Part shown: piece after piece, positions 55,246 through 62,575 of the stretch
Layout: each line of letters begins with the position of its first letter
Numbering within the stretch: the stretch's first letter is position 1
Origin: Amnibacterium kyonggiense
GTDB lineage: Bacteria > Actinomycetota > Actinomycetes > Actinomycetales > Microbacteriaceae
Direction of reading: 5' to 3'
NCBI RefSeq assembly: GCF_004364555.1
Contig: NZ_SOAM01000005.1
Location: forward strand, 1-62,645
DNA length: 62,645 nucleotides
The notes under the pieces: model-generated
The model's input: the letters and a program-made list of their open reading frames with translations, nothing else
The model's database searches: none
Told to the model about the DNA's origin: nothing
Made by a program: the position numbers and the translations under genes

Positions 55246-55846
55246 GGACTGGCGCGCTGACGCCAGGTACTTCCGCGAGATGACCGAGGGATGGGCATTC
55301 GCCGCAGCCGTCGCATGCTCGGAGGCGCCCGGCAATGGCAACGGCAACCGTCGCGAACGCGACACTTCCGGGAAAGTCAGCGCACGAGCCTTTGCCCGAG
55401 AAGCGGGCACCACTGCTGACCGTGTGATGCGCTACCTGCGCGTATGGGCCAAAGCAGCGGAGATGGGGTTCGTGGAGCCCGCGGACACGCTCACGCCTGG
55501 TAGTGCGGAGACAGTTGAGTTACCGCCCGAGGAGGTCGAGTGGCGCGGGATGGTCATTGTCGCGAACGCGGACGCGGCAGCCGATGTCAAGCCCATTCCG
55601 GCCAAGCCGAAGCAGTCGCAGATGTCGGCGCCCATCAGCATCATTGAAGAGCGCGGCCACAGGATGGACGAAGCGAAGAAGGACGTGCAGCACATCGCGG
55701 ATGCCGCACTGAACCTTCCTGAGTTCTCCGACGAAGATCGCGCGCAGGTGCTGAAGTTTGTGAACGAGATGGCAGCACTGCTGTTGAAGATCAAGAAGTC
55801 GGTTCTCGATGCGAAGACCTCAGGCCCGAAGAAGACCGCGGCATGA
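55202..55846 (+). CDS. Predicted DNA-binding protein with HTH (KorB/ParB-like)
   Basis: 214 residues. ARAFAREAGTTADRVMRYLRV resembles a helix-turn-helix, with a linker KPIPAKPKQ and a C-terminal helical part ending KKSVLDAKTSGPKKTAA. ATG 55202 chosen because GAGGAGG stands seven bases ahead. Probably a regulator or partition-type protein of the element. Confidence 0.6.
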   Translation: MSDIKSTPTAPSTFEDWRADARYFREMTEGWAFAAAVACSEAPGNGNGNRRERDTSGKVSARAFAREAGTTADRVMRYLRVWAKAAEMGFVEPADTLTPGSAETVELPPEEVEWRGMVIVANADAAADVKPIPAKPKQSQMSAPISIIEERGHRMDEAKKDVQHIADAALNLPEFSDEDRAQVLKFVNEMAALLLKIKKSVLDAKTSGPKKTAA

Positions 55847-56016
55847 GTCCTCTGACTGCGGAGCAGGCCATCGCAAGGGCACGGATGCAGCAGCCCGGCC
55901 TGTTCATCCCGTTGGATGCAGACCTGTCGCTCACGCAACAGGAGCACCGGGCTCAGGAGGCCGCGCTGTCGTTCGCGGTGGTCTACGGTCACATCGCACC
56001 GCAGGCACGCAGATGA
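55843..56016 (+). CDS. Small coupled hypothetical protein, 57 residues
   Basis: ATG overlaps the stop of the HTH gene (ATGA). Encodes MSPLTAEQAIARARMQQPGL followed by LFIPLDADLSLTQQEHRAQE-type helices. Coding is supported by the overlap, GC3-rich codons and lack of a competing frame. Unknown function. Confidence 0.5.
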   Translation: MSPLTAEQAIARARMQQPGLFIPLDADLSLTQQEHRAQEAALSFAVVYGHIAPQARR

Positions 56017-56064
56017 GCCCAGGGCCTGATCGCGTTGTCCGCCCTCTTCACTACGGTTTGACAA

Positions 56065-57000
56065 GTGTCCGACGAACGCGCGCGGAGATGGCCTGAGCCC
56101 TCCCCCGAAGAACTCCTCAAGGCGCTCCGCCGAGCCGGATGGCTGCTGGAGCAGGAGACCGCCACTGCACTTGACGCAGCGGGATTTCAGGTCACGCAGA
56201 GTTGGGCGTATCAAGACCCCGACGAAGGCAAGTCGAGGGAACTCGATGTGGTCGGCTACAAGGAGTTGTTTCGCGACGCAGACGCCAACCTCCGCGTCAG
56301 TGCGCAAGTGATCATCGAGTGCAAGGAGAGCGACATGCCATACGCGCTCATTGGGCGAACGACTGCTCCCTCTGCCGTTCCCGCCGAGCGCAACGACATC
56401 CTTGCTCCCGCTGAGCGAGTCACGTACTCCAATGAAGTCACTCCGGAAGGTCGGCGCATCCTGTACGTCAGCGCGGCGGAGTATCTCCGCCTCCACACCC
56501 TGACCGCGAATCCGTGGGCGAGAGACTTTGAGGCGACGCAACTCGTTCGACTGAACAAGTCCAAAGAAAACTGGTCCGCGTCGAACGACGGCATCATGCA
56601 GGACGTGATGGCGCCCCTTTCGAAGGTGCTCTCGATTCTTCGGGGCGAACAGGAAGCCGCGAACGGGCAGTGGTTTATGAACAAGAGTGCCCGGTACAGC
56701 GAGCGGTACCCGGCGCACCTGATCCTGTACTTCCCGCTGGTCGTCACGTCCGCACCGCTGTTCAAGGTCGATGCAACCAACGCTCCGGCGCAGGTGACGA
56801 CCGCGCCGTGGGTGACGCTTCGTCGGCGCTTCAACTCGGCGTCTCTGAAGGGCACGTACCGCGCCACGGTCGTGAACGCCGACGGGCTGGAGGACTACCT
56901 TGAGTCCCAGGTCCTTGGCTTCGCGAACGCGGTTGCCGAAGAGGTAGCGGCCAAGCCTGCACGATTCGTCACCGACAGGGACCTTTCGTGGTCACGATGA
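56065..57000 (+). CDS. PD-(D/E)XK-like nuclease-fold protein
   Basis: A 311-residue protein. Near the N-terminus: helix GWLLEQETATALDAAGF, then SRELDVVGYKE (Glu59, Asp61) and VIIECKES (Glu85-Cys86-Lys87). Spacing and strand order fit the PD-(D/E)XK core of restriction-endonuclease-like proteins acting on DNA. The C-terminal 200 residues are of unknown fold and may hold a target-recognition or regulatory part. GTG start. Within the same run as the HTH protein and two membrane proteins; a defence role is likely but unproven. Confidence 0.6.
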   Translation: MSDERARRWPEPSPEELLKALRRAGWLLEQETATALDAAGFQVTQSWAYQDPDEGKSRELDVVGYKELFRDADANLRVSAQVIIECKESDMPYALIGRTTAPSAVPAERNDILAPAERVTYSNEVTPEGRRILYVSAAEYLRLHTLTANPWARDFEATQLVRLNKSKENWSASNDGIMQDVMAPLSKVLSILRGEQEAANGQWFMNKSARYSERYPAHLILYFPLVVTSAPLFKVDATNAPAQVTTAPWVTLRRRFNSASLKGTYRATVVNADGLEDYLESQVLGFANAVAEEVAAKPARFVTDRDLSWSR

Positions 57001-57010
57001 AGCGCAAACG

Positions 57011-57367
57011 ATGACCGACGACGAGCCGAAGCCCTTCTTCGACCGCTCGTGGTGGCAGCAGTGCACCTCGAACGCCCTCGGCTCCGCCGTCGGCACCGGC
57101 ATCGTCGCGCTGGTCGGCCTGTTCGCTGCCATCACCTCCGGCATCGTTCAGTTGCCGCAGGGGCCGAGCCCCCTCTTCGGCATCGTGTTCACCGTTGTCG
57201 TGGCCGGGATGTTCGCCTTCGTCGCGTTCGCGTCGTTCTACTCGGCCCGCGTCCGGCCCGAACGGAAGCGATACCACGTGCTCATGGGCACCGCGTTCGT
57301 CGTGCTGGGCACGATCATCACCGTCACGCAGATCGCGCAGGCCTTGACGCAGCATCCGTACCGCTGA
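57011..57367 (+). CDS. Small membrane protein, three helices
   Basis: 118 residues: GTGIVALVGLFAAITSGIV, LFGIVFTVVVAGMFAFVAFA and AFVVLGTIITVTQIA as membrane segments. Ten bases after the nuclease-like gene. A pairing of nuclease and membrane proteins recalls defence modules in which a membrane effector is co-encoded; no specific family recognised. Confidence 0.6.
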   Translation: MTDDEPKPFFDRSWWQQCTSNALGSAVGTGIVALVGLFAAITSGIVQLPQGPSPLFGIVFTVVVAGMFAFVAFASFYSARVRPERKRYHVLMGTAFVVLGTIITVTQIAQALTQHPYR

Positions 57368-57394
57368 CCATCAAAGTCGCCCTACAGTGCGCAC

Positions 57395-57649
57395 GTGTCC
57401 TGGTACCACGCCATCTTCGCTGGCGTGCTCGTGTTGATCGGCGCGGTCATCATCATCAACGCTGGCTGGCTGAGCGAGAACATCCACAGCGCACAGCAGC
57501 GGCTCCTCCCGTTCGCCCGCCCGGACGATGCGGTGGACCGGCCCGGACCGACCCCGAATCAACGTAGGTGGGCGATGCGCGGCGTCGGTGTGGTCGCGCT
57601 GGCGATGGCGGCGATGATCATCGTGGCCAGCCTGCTCGGGCTCTTCTAA
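57395..57649 (+). CDS. Small membrane protein, two helices
   Basis: 84 residues, GTG start 27 bases after the previous stop. Segments AIFAGVLVLIGAVIIINAGW and GVGVVALAMAAMIIVASLLG with a basic, proline-rich loop between. Unknown function. Confidence 0.6.
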   Translation: MSWYHAIFAGVLVLIGAVIIINAGWLSENIHSAQQRLLPFARPDDAVDRPGPTPNQRRWAMRGVGVVALAMAAMIIVASLLGLF

Positions 57650-57729
57650 CCGTCAGATTTACATCCCGGCGGCGACTCAGCCCCCACGGCACCTCCATCC
57701 ACGCCGTGTCCGAGCAAGGCACTCGGGCC

Positions 57730-58026
57730 CTACGACTTCTCGCAGGCGATCCCGTCGTGGTCTGCATCGGACTTCTTGTTCGCGTTGTACAGCGCCGACG
57801 AGAACTTCACGTTCCCCTTCAAGGCGCGGTGGTACGTGTGCCCCCGCCAATGGGTCGTGTTGTACTTCACGCCCTTCTTGGCGATGCCGCCCGAGTAGAC
57901 GTGCCGGATGGCGGTGCAGTTCTTATAGGTCTTCACGGCAGTCGCCGCGTCGGCAGGGACGGCGACGCAGGTGACGGCAGCGAGTGCGACAGCGGCTGCC
58001 GCAAGAAAACGCGTGGGTGCGCGCAT
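57730..58026 (-). CDS. Secreted excalibur calcium-binding domain protein
   Basis: 98 residues: signal peptide (RFLAAAAVALAAVTCVAVPADA) and an excalibur domain with YKNCTAIRHVY and DADHDGIACE, which carries the EF-hand-like acidic loop and the paired cysteines. ATG at 58026 chosen to start at the signal peptide. Excalibur domains occur on exported nucleases and cell-wall proteins; here the domain stands alone. Confidence 0.85.
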   Translation of the reverse strand: MRAPTRFLAAAAVALAAVTCVAVPADAATAVKTYKNCTAIRHVYSGGIAKKGVKYNTTHWRGHTYHRALKGNVKFSSALYNANKKSDADHDGIACEKS

Positions 58027-58106
58027 GATGACTCCAATGGTTCGGGCGCGGGCATCTAAGCGCACCTTCGCGCTGGCCGTCTAGCCCCTCCGCGCCGCAA
58101 CGTCGG

Positions 58107-58226
58107 TCAAATCGAGATGAGACCGCACACGCGGCACTCGTCCACGACCTCGCCGGACGACAGGTCCCTCGGCAGCAGGCCGGGCAAGTTGCAAGACGGG
58201 CACCAGCGCGACTCGTCGTCGTCCAT
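58107..58226 (-). CDS. Tiny zinc-ribbon protein
   Basis: 39 residues from the ATG at 58226: WCPSCNLPGL and ECRVCGLISI give two CxxC knuckles. A longer form from the ATG at 58310 would overlap the divergent gene start and is less likely. Confidence 0.5.
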   Translation of the reverse strand: MDDDESRWCPSCNLPGLLPRDLSSGEVVDECRVCGLISI

Positions 58227-58308
58227 GCGCGTTACCGTAGGCCGACCGGGACCGTGAGGTGTCCGTTTCTCCACAGGCTCCGTCGGGTCTCCTTCGTAGA
58301 TTCGTGCC

Positions 58309-59130
58309 ATGAGCCAGTCGGGCGAGAGGAAGCGGCGCCGTCAAGTGCGCGAGACGACGCCGCAAGACGCGCCGACAGCGGACGCTTCGAGAGCAGCCAT
58401 CGAGGACCTGATGAGCATTTGGCCGGACAGGCCGCTCGTCACGGTCACGGCGAAGGAGGACGCCTACCTCCGCAGCACCGCGATCTGGGTCTTCGCGGAG
58501 CACGCCGTCCGCACCGCGAAGGCCGTCCTCGTGCTGGACGAGCAGAAGATGTACATGCAGTGCGCTCCGCTCGCTCGACTCGTGTACGAGTGCGGCATGA
58601 CCGCGGCCTGGATGGGGCAGACGCCATACTCCGGTCACTCGCTCTTCAAGGCCGCGAAGAAGCAGCACGACCTGCTGATCGGAGACCTGGCCCGCATGGC
58701 GAACGTGCCGGTACCGAAGGACGACGAGGACGCCATGACGGGTCTGGGGGACGCCGAGCAGTTGCCAAAGTTCTGGGCTCGAGCGAAGGTGCTCGACGGC
58801 GGCAAGTGGATTCACCCGTACTACCGATTGCTCTCCGCGGCATCGCATGGGGACGGGTCGTTGGTCGAGGAGTACCTGGAAGAAGTTGACGAGGAGCACG
58901 CGTGGGGTCACCGGCACCAGTTCCGTGACCCCGAGCAGTTCCGCTGGCGGCACGTCGTGCTGGCGCTCACCGTCGTCGCACTCAACTTCGCGCTGTGGAC
59001 GTGGGACGAGGTGTCGGTGGATCACGAACTGCGAGACGACCTCGAACGCGTCGGGAAGAAGCATCACCTGGGTTCGCGTCCGGTGTTCGACCACGACGAT
59101 CCGGCGAAGACCGCGGAGCCCGGCGCCTAG
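58309..59130 (+). CDS. Hypothetical protein (DUF5677-like helical protein)
   Basis: 273 residues, largely alpha-helical: CAPLARLVYECGMTAAWMG, LFKAAKKQHDLLIGDLARM, HPYYRLLSAASHGDGSL. The 'R-l-vyE' helix and late 'AasHGd' motif resemble DUF5677/HEPN-related proteins of unknown role, often found in mobile elements. Assignment tentative. Confidence 0.6.
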   Translation: MSQSGERKRRRQVRETTPQDAPTADASRAAIEDLMSIWPDRPLVTVTAKEDAYLRSTAIWVFAEHAVRTAKAVLVLDEQKMYMQCAPLARLVYECGMTAAWMGQTPYSGHSLFKAAKKQHDLLIGDLARMANVPVPKDDEDAMTGLGDAEQLPKFWARAKVLDGGKWIHPYYRLLSAASHGDGSLVEEYLEEVDEEHAWGHRHQFRDPEQFRWRHVVLALTVVALNFALWTWDEVSVDHELRDDLERVGKKHHLGSRPVFDHDDPAKTAEPGA

Positions 59131-59163
59131 GTCGAGCAGTCCCGTTCCGCGCAGCACCACCGA

Positions 59164-59352
59164 TCACGGAGTGGCGGACGTGGACGACTGAGGCGATAGA
59201 TTGCCGGTACCGAGCAGGTACGCCATCCCGGCGACGGTGAAGGCGAAGCACACGATCAGCCCCACCGTGATGAGCCCCACCTTCCAGGGATGCCGTTCGA
59301 TCCACAGGTAGACCGGGTTCGACTCCGGCTTCGAGAGTCGGGGTTCGGGCAC
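59164..59352 (-). CDS. Small single-helix membrane protein
   Basis: 62 residues from the GTG at 59352: ESNPVYLWIERHPWKVGLI leads into VGLIVCFAFTVAGMAYLLG and a Ser/Thr tail. The frame continues open upstream into the divergent gene, where it is a shadow. Unknown function. Confidence 0.45.
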   Translation of the reverse strand: MPEPRLSKPESNPVYLWIERHPWKVGLITVGLIVCFAFTVAGMAYLLGTGNLSPQSSTSATP

Positions 59353-59442
59353 GGCGGCACCGTACGCCCGTTGATGCTCGCGACGGCGAACACGGTTTGA
59401 CACCTGTCGCTCGGCACTGCGCCCTGGTTCTAGATTCCGAGA

Positions 59443-60246
59443 GTGACTGACCCGGCGCTCTCCGCGCAGACGGCTGAAAGCGACCTCCGCGAACTTGCCC
59501 GGCTTGTGCTCGAACCCATGTTCGGTCCGGACTGGTTCGAGAAGTGTGGTCTGAATACCAAAGTCATCGAGGCCGCAAAGGCAAGCCGTGAACGCCAGGA
59601 GCGTGACCGTCCAGGCGTCTCTGTCGAGCAAGGCCTAATTTTCTACATTGACCTGAGCGACCTCGTTGGCTTGATCAACCACAACTGGACTCGGTTCGAA
59701 GCAGTGCTGGGGCCGAACAAGCGGTACTGGAACCACGACGCGGATCGGCTCCGCATTCTTCGTAACGTTGGCGCGCACGGTCGCACTGCGCTCCCATTCG
59801 AGCGCGATCTACTCAGCGGTATCGCCGGAGACATCCGCAATCGGGTGACGAAGTACAGGAGCACCATGAACGACCAAAATGAATGGTGGCCCCGCATCGA
59901 GAGGTTGTCTGATTCATTCGGCACCGTGATGCCCGAACGCACCGGTCCCATCTCTCCGACCAAGCGCTCCGGTGTCGTTCTAGCGGTTGGCGATGTAGTC
60001 ACCTTCGACTGCGCAGGGTGGGACCCGCAAGGCCGCGCGCTGCGGTGGGAAGCGCGGCGGGGCGTGGAAGTCCTCGCGAGCGCCGAAGGCAGCAACACCC
60101 AGTTATCCATCACCGTCACTCCGGCATTGATTGGATCGTCAGTGTGGATCGAGGTCGCGCTCATCAACGATGCCCCGTATCACCGAGATGTGACGAGCGA
60201 TGACGCAGGGGCGTTCAACTACACGGTCCGGCCACCTGGAGTCTGA
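59443..60246 (+). CDS. HEPN-domain protein (Swt1-like HEPN RNase candidate)
   Basis: 267 residues, GTG start. FYIDLSDLVGLINHNW..F and LRILRNVGAHGRTALP match the Swt1-type HEPN pattern; Arg107 and His112 form the Rx4H RNase motif (R-N-V-G-A-H). The C-terminal 80 residues form a beta-sandwich-like domain (VVLAVGDVVTFDCAGWDPQG, LRWEARRG) resembling Ig/PKD-type modules. HEPN proteins of this kind act in RNA cleavage by toxin or anti-phage systems. No obvious antitoxin nucleotidyltransferase lies beside it. Confidence 0.65.
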   Translation: MTDPALSAQTAESDLRELARLVLEPMFGPDWFEKCGLNTKVIEAAKASRERQERDRPGVSVEQGLIFYIDLSDLVGLINHNWTRFEAVLGPNKRYWNHDADRLRILRNVGAHGRTALPFERDLLSGIAGDIRNRVTKYRSTMNDQNEWWPRIERLSDSFGTVMPERTGPISPTKRSGVVLAVGDVVTFDCAGWDPQGRALRWEARRGVEVLASAEGSNTQLSITVTPALIGSSVWIEVALINDAPYHRDVTSDDAGAFNYTVRPPGV

Positions 60247-60379
60247 CTATCGACTCGCGCCGCGATCATCGCACCACGCCCGCAAGAATGCCATCCGCAG
60301 CGACGTGGAACAAGAACTCGACCGCATACGCAAAGAGGCGCTGCGGCGGTCGAAGGACAAGCGGAGCCCGCTGCTCTGA
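60200..60379 (+). CDS. Possible small basic protein overlapping the HEPN gene end
   Basis: 59 residues from the ATG at 60200, overlapping the HEPN gene by 47 bases in another frame. The second half (IRSDVEQELDRIRKEALRRS) is a plausible amphipathic helix. Could be a small antitoxin-like partner; the evidence is only frame and composition. Confidence 0.3.
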   Translation: MTQGRSTTRSGHLESDYRLAPRSSHHARKNAIRSDVEQELDRIRKEALRRSKDKRSPLL

Positions 60380-60380
60380 C

Positions 60381-60584
60381 TCAGCGGTCGAAGGTGAAAA
60401 CCAGCACCGCGCCGACTGCGGCGCCGAGTAGGTAGCCCGGCAGCAGCGAGAGAATTCGCTGGTATCGCTCAGAGCGTTCGTGCCACTCCGGCGACCGCGC
60501 GTTCCACCGCAAGATCAACGGTCGCAGCCCGTACCCGAAGCCGTACCCCAACGCGATGATGACGAGGTACCACGGGAAGTGCAC
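60381..60584 (-). CDS. Small two-helix membrane protein
   Basis: 67 residues from the GTG at 60584: WYLVIIALGYGFGYGLRPLI and LPGYLLGAAVGAVLVFTF with a charged loop between. Converges with the preceding gene. Unknown function. Confidence 0.45.
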   Translation of the reverse strand: MHFPWYLVIIALGYGFGYGLRPLILRWNARSPEWHERSERYQRILSLLPGYLLGAAVGAVLVFTFDR

Positions 60585-60668
60585 CCTCGCACCGTGGCGG
60601 TACGGGTGCCGTAGAGCACGAATGCCCCATGTAAGGGGAATTCCGAACCACGAACCATTTCGATCACC

Positions 60669-61151
60669 ATGCTGAACATGACGATTCGTGCTCACGCACT
60701 GAAGATCGGAGCCGCAGTGCTCCTGACCGGCACCCTCGCGACATCCGGCGCGCTGACTGCCTCCGCGGCAACCCACTGGGTCGGCGCCAAGGATGTGTGG
60801 CGGATGACCTCGCAAGCAAACGGGCGGAAGTTCGACATACAGTTCGGGTATATCGGCAAGAAGCAGGCGCCTGCGGTCTACGGGTGCCATAGCGGCACCG
60901 GTGGTTGCTACCCGGTGTTCGCGAAGTGGGAGATCCGATTCACGCGCGTCAGCGACGGCAAGGTGCTGTTCGACCGCACGACGTCGAACTACAAGGACGA
61001 AGCCATTGAGGCCCTAGTCAATTACCAGTTGAAACTGCACCACTACGCGAACCGCGTTCCGTCATCGTCGTGGCTCACGTCCAAGATGACGGCAGTCATG
61101 AAGATGACGGACGAGCAGGCGTACAAGTACTCGACCACATTCCCGTACTGA
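60669..61151 (+). CDS. Secreted hypothetical protein
   Basis: 160 residues with a signal peptide (IGAAVLLTGTLATSGALTASA, cleavage near Ala-Thr-His) and a mature domain holding two cysteines in YGCHSGTGGCYPVF. No family recognised. An ATG nine bases downstream is an alternative start. Confidence 0.65.
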   Translation: MLNMTIRAHALKIGAAVLLTGTLATSGALTASAATHWVGAKDVWRMTSQANGRKFDIQFGYIGKKQAPAVYGCHSGTGGCYPVFAKWEIRFTRVSDGKVLFDRTTSNYKDEAIEALVNYQLKLHHYANRVPSSSWLTSKMTAVMKMTDEQAYKYSTTFPY

Positions 61152-61316
61152 AGCCGCGCGCTGTTCTGATAGAACCCTGGGTTGACTAGCGGATGATCTG
61201 AGCGAATTTTCGACGCACCGCGACCGGCGATGTCGGCCTTTCGATTCAAGAATTGACTACTTTAGAGGCCCCGGTCATTGCAATGCGCCCGGCGCCGCCT
61301 CAGCGCATGAGAACGA

Positions 61317-61353
61317 CCCTCCGGCCATCATGTCGAGCAGATGGCGCGGAGGG
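61317..61353. terminator. Stem-loop after the resolvase gene
   Basis: CCCTCCG/CGGAGGG with an inner CCATC/GATGG pair, 16 bases beyond the resolvase stop on the minus strand. Confidence 0.55.
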
Positions 61354-61368
61354 CCGCAGGACGGCGTA

Positions 61369-61953
61369 TTAGGCGCCCTGAGCAGCCAGGTGCCGGTACA
61401 CCGTGGGCACGGAGCACTTCAGCGTCGCGGCGATGACGGCCACCGACTTGCCCTGCTCCTTCATGTGTCGAGCCAACTGCGCCTGCTCCGAGTTCAGGGC
61501 ACGAGGACGGCCACCGACGCGCCCCTCAGCACGGGCTACGGCAAGCCCGGCACGGGTGCGGCGGATCGTGAACTTGCGCTCCATGGCGGCGAAGATCGCG
61601 AGCACGCCCATCATTGCTTCGCCCATGTCCGTGGTGCTGTCGAGCCCGTCCTGTAGGGATTGCACGTAGATGCCGCGCTCCTTCAGGTCGGCCAGCAGGG
61701 TGATCACGTGGCCGGAGTTCCTACCGAGGCGAGTCAGGTCCCAGACAAGAATCTTGTCGCCGGGTTCGAGGTCATCGAGCATCTTGTCGAGCATCGGACG
61801 CGAGGTCTGCTTGCCGCTGACGCCGTGGTCGATGTAGATGGCGGACTTGTGGACGCCTGCTGCCTTGAAGGCGTCGATCTGGAGTTGCTCGTCCTGGTCC
61901 TGGGTGGACACACGGGCGTAGGCCACGACGTGGCCGGTGGTGGGTACTGACAT
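61369..61953 (-). CDS. Serine resolvase/invertase (Tn3/Hin type)
   Basis: A 194-residue small serine recombinase: nucleophile Ser16 in AYARVST, ILVWDLTRLGRN, YVQSLQDGLDSTTDMG, ERKFTIRRTRAGLAVARAEG, and a C-terminal helix-turn-helix (SVAVIAATLKCSVPTVYRHL). Complete in length. Works on a res or inversion site, for which the inverted repeat immediately upstream is the candidate. No transposase accompanies it in the window. Confidence 0.92.
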   Translation of the reverse strand: MSVPTTGHVVAYARVSTQDQDEQLQIDAFKAAGVHKSAIYIDHGVSGKQTSRPMLDKMLDDLEPGDKILVWDLTRLGRNSGHVITLLADLKERGIYVQSLQDGLDSTTDMGEAMMGVLAIFAAMERKFTIRRTRAGLAVARAEGRVGGRPRALNSEQAQLARHMKEQGKSVAVIAATLKCSVPTVYRHLAAQGA

Positions 61954-61966
61954 GCGGACAAATTAT

Positions 61967-62011
61967 CAGTACTCGTTCTCGGAAGTACAGAGGTTCCGAG
62001 AACGAGTTCTG
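61967..62011. promoter_or_regulatory. Long inverted repeat before the resolvase gene, res-site candidate
   Basis: Arms of 18 bases (17 paired; outer end CAG, inner ACTCGTTCTCGGAA and its complement) around nine bases GTACAGAGG, ending 14 bases from the resolvase start. Placement fits a crossover/autoregulatory site bound by the resolvase. Confidence 0.6.
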
Positions 62012-62092
62012 TGCCCTCCAGAGGGGCGTATGGGCTCAGATCAGCAATCGACCCTTTCTGAGACAGCCGTCAAGCCGTGTTGGTCGGCGCGG

Positions 62093-62290
62093 TCAGGGCC
62101 GGTTCCGGTTCGGCGCCGTCGTGCCCGCGTGGTGTTCGAGCAGCCGCTGCAACGTGTTGCGCTCTGCTGTGGCCTCCGCCTGCGAGAGACCGAGCACCCG
62201 CTGCCGCATCCGGTCGAGCCCTACGTCATCGAACGGGCGACCGGAGAGGTCGCGAACTCTCACTACGAGGTCGAGCAACGACTGGGTCAT
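62093..62290 (-). CDS. Small hypothetical protein, 65 residues
   Basis: From the ATG at 62290: MTQSLLDLVVRVRDLSGRPF then DRMRQRVLGLSQAEATAERN, a helical protein. The ATG overlaps the stop of the next upstream small gene. Unknown. Confidence 0.55.
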   Translation of the reverse strand: MTQSLLDLVVRVRDLSGRPFDDVGLDRMRQRVLGLSQAEATAERNTLQRLLEHHAGTTAPNRNRP

Positions 62291-62457
62291 CCGAGACCCA
62301 GCCGATTGAAGTCGGCTACCTCCGTCGCTGTCAGGTGAGACCACGCGAACCGACCAACCTCGCGGTAGCGAACGAGCGTGGGCGAGTCGCGCACCCACTC
62401 CCGTGCGCCGCCACCGGAACGCGGAATCGTGTTGAGGACCGTCACCTTCCTCACCAT
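62287..62457 (-). CDS. Small hypothetical protein, 56 residues, coupled
   Basis: From the ATG at 62457 to a TGA sharing ATGA with the following gene: MVRKVTVLNTIPRSGGGARE then WVRDSPTLVRYREVGRF and a C-terminal SHLTATEVADFNRL. Coupling and length suggest a real two-gene pair, perhaps a toxin-antitoxin-like unit; this is inference. Confidence 0.5.
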   Translation of the reverse strand: MVRKVTVLNTIPRSGGGAREWVRDSPTLVRYREVGRFAWSHLTATEVADFNRLGLG

Positions 62458-62575
62458 CGTCACGAGCGCAGCCGCGCCCGGTCGGGGAAGTTGTTCTTCG
62501 ACAACGTCGGCGCGGCACCGCGAGCGGCGAACCTGAATTTTTTATGGTTTGGTCTCCACGACCTCGGAGGTCTCC

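Noticed and set aside
56996-57013. Five-codon frame MKRKR between the nuclease-like and membrane-protein genes
   Set aside because: Too short to support; probably chance around the coupled start at 57011.
61152-61316. AT-richer stretch as replication or transfer origin
   Set aside because: No iterons, nick-like motif or clustered repeats were seen; composition alone is not enough.
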